Source: Fibrobacter sp.
GTDB taxonomy: Bacteria > Fibrobacterota > Fibrobacteria > Fibrobacterales > Fibrobacteraceae
NCBI GenBank assembly: GCA_016285835.1
Contig: JAEERM010000018.1
Coordinates: 1-39,723, forward strand
DNA length: 39,723 nt
Direction: 5' to 3'
Shown here: positions 39,080 through 39,723 of the stretch, piece by piece
Layout of the letters: every line of letters begins with the position of its first letter
Position numbering within the stretch: the first letter of the stretch is position 1
The notes under the pieces: model-generated
Told to the model about the DNA's origin: nothing
Seen by the model: the letters and a program-made list of their open reading frames with translations, nothing else
Database searches by the model: none
Made by a program: the position numbers and the translations under genes

Positions 39080-39723
39080 TTACTTGAGAACGATGCGGCG
39101 GACAAGGCTGCTGGAGCCCGACTTCACGCGCACCACATACAGACCACTGGTCATATTGGCAAGGGAAACTGTTCCGTCAACGGCCTTGCCGTTAAACACC
39201 GGACGGCCCTGTAAGTTGAACACCTCGACAGATGCACCCCTTACGGTAACACTGAGCGTACGGCCGGCGAGGTTCATTGCCAGCGGGACATTCGCCCTGC
39301 GCACATGAATAGGAGTATCATCGCCCACCTTCGTCGAATCCGCTGGAGCCGTAACCTTAGAGGAATCTCCCGGAGTAGCGACAACCTGCTGCGTGGAATC
39401 GCCCGGAGTCGAGGTCTTGGTGGAATCGGTCGTCTTCGTGCTGTCAGCCGTCTTCGTGGTGTCAGTCGTCTTTGTAGAATCCGCCTTCTGCGTACTATCG
39501 ACCGGCGTCACAGTAGAATCCTTCTTGGTCGTATCCGGAACAAAGCTGTCCTTGTACGGGCTCTTCACCGTCTCAGGCGGGTGGGCCTTGAAACTTGCGA
39601 CGATACTATCGTAAGCGGGCTTCTTCTTCAGGTTTTCATCATAGATAAGGCCTTTCTGCCTCTGCAACTGGCTTAGCCAGCTCCACTTGTCGGAGATACC
39701 CCAAATCAGGTACACGCCCATGT
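39080..39723 (-). CDS. C-terminal part of a GH10-like xylanase with repeat linker and T9SS-type C-terminus
   Basis: The 5' part lies beyond the right edge; about 214 residues are visible. The visible start, VYLIWGISDKWSWLSQLQRQ then LIYDENLKKKPAYDSIVASF, matches the last strands of GH10 endo-beta-1,4-xylanases (W-G-x-x-D-K-x-S-W ... L-x-x-D-x-N-x-x-x-K-P-A-Y). A Thr/Ser/Lys/Asp linker of about 80 residues with DSTK/TTDTTK repeats follows, then a domain of about 75 residues (SVEVFNLQGRPVFNGKAVDG) ending GLYVVRVKSGSSSLVRRIVL-K, a T9SS-type sorting domain. It is a secreted hemicellulase; the catalytic glutamates are not in view. Confidence 0.8.
   Translation of the reverse strand, partial: MGVYLIWGISDKWSWLSQLQRQKGLIYDENLKKKPAYDSIVASFKAHPPETVKSPYKDSFVPDTTKKDSTVTPVDSTQKADSTKTTDTTKTADSTKTTDSTKTSTPGDSTQQVVATPGDSSKVTAPADSTKVGDDTPIHVRRANVPLAMNLAGRTLSVTVRGASVEVFNLQGRPVFNGKAVDGTVSLANMTSGLYVVRVKSGSSSLVRRIVLK
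39414..39503 (-). repeat. 18-bp tandem repeat encoding the DSTK/TDTTK linker
   Basis: Five diverged 18-bp units (39414, 39432, 39450, 39468, 39486) with GTCTTNGT cores. They encode six-residue units in the GH10-like protein linker. Confidence 0.8.

Overview
The window looks like a chromosomal segment of a cellulolytic Fibrobacter (phylum Fibrobacterota). Several things seen together point there: three glycoside hydrolases for plant cell wall (GH9, GH5, and the C-terminus of a GH10-like enzyme); five secreted proteins ending in a type IX secretion (T9SS) style C-terminal sorting domain; lipoproteins with poly-serine linkers; and a regulator of the TIGR02147 family, which is characteristic of Fibrobacter. 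The identification is inference from protein style; no rRNA is present to confirm it. Housekeeping genes are GC-rich, while lineage-specific lipoproteins and secreted proteins are clearly more AT-rich.

Layout, left to right. 0-4.5 kb: 3' part of an XPB-like helicase ending in a 7-bp tandem repeat array, the rpsF-rpsR-rplI ribosomal operon (minus), an outer-membrane-type protein divergent from a CPHC thioredoxin-like protein, tRNA-Arg(TCT) and a 61-aa Cys-containing protein. 4.5-6.7 kb: uvrB, preceded by a second 7-bp array and carrying REP-like and 7-bp repeats inside its coding sequence. 6.9-9.2 kb: a tandem pair of paralogous lipoproteins. 9.3-11 kb: gpmI. 11-13.6 kb: a lipoprotein framed by two copies of one terminator, then three tandem paralogous secreted proteins. 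13.8-17.2 kb: cation diffusion facilitator, aldo/keto reductase and M16 peptidase. 17.3-23.1 kb: GH9 cellulase (minus), an HMGL-like aldolase and a secreted M6 metalloprotease. 23.2-25.5 kb: maeB with a near-perfect palindrome over its promoter. 25.6-30.6 kb: a secreted protein with a CBM3-like module (minus), a 0.5 kb AT-rich control region, then a TIGR02147 regulator translationally coupled to a lipoprotein with three repeated domains. 30.7-39.7 kb: GH5 cellulase, polA, a small lipoprotein, the bifunctional NAD(P)HX repair enzyme, a second copy of the 11-kb lipoprotein family, and the partial GH10-like xylanase.

How the parts work together: the GH9, GH5, GH10-like, CBM3-like and M6 proteins probably form a surface or secreted set exported by the Sec system and then T9SS. 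The TIGR02147-lipoprotein pair is a candidate surface sensing or binding unit. Two CRP/FNR-type palindromes, one upstream of the GH5 gene and one upstream of the small lipoprotein, suggest global control. Several promoters have recognisable -35/-10 elements; two of them (GH9 and TIGR02147) lie so close to the start codon that the mRNAs may be leaderless. No insertion sequence, prophage, rRNA or CRISPR array was seen.
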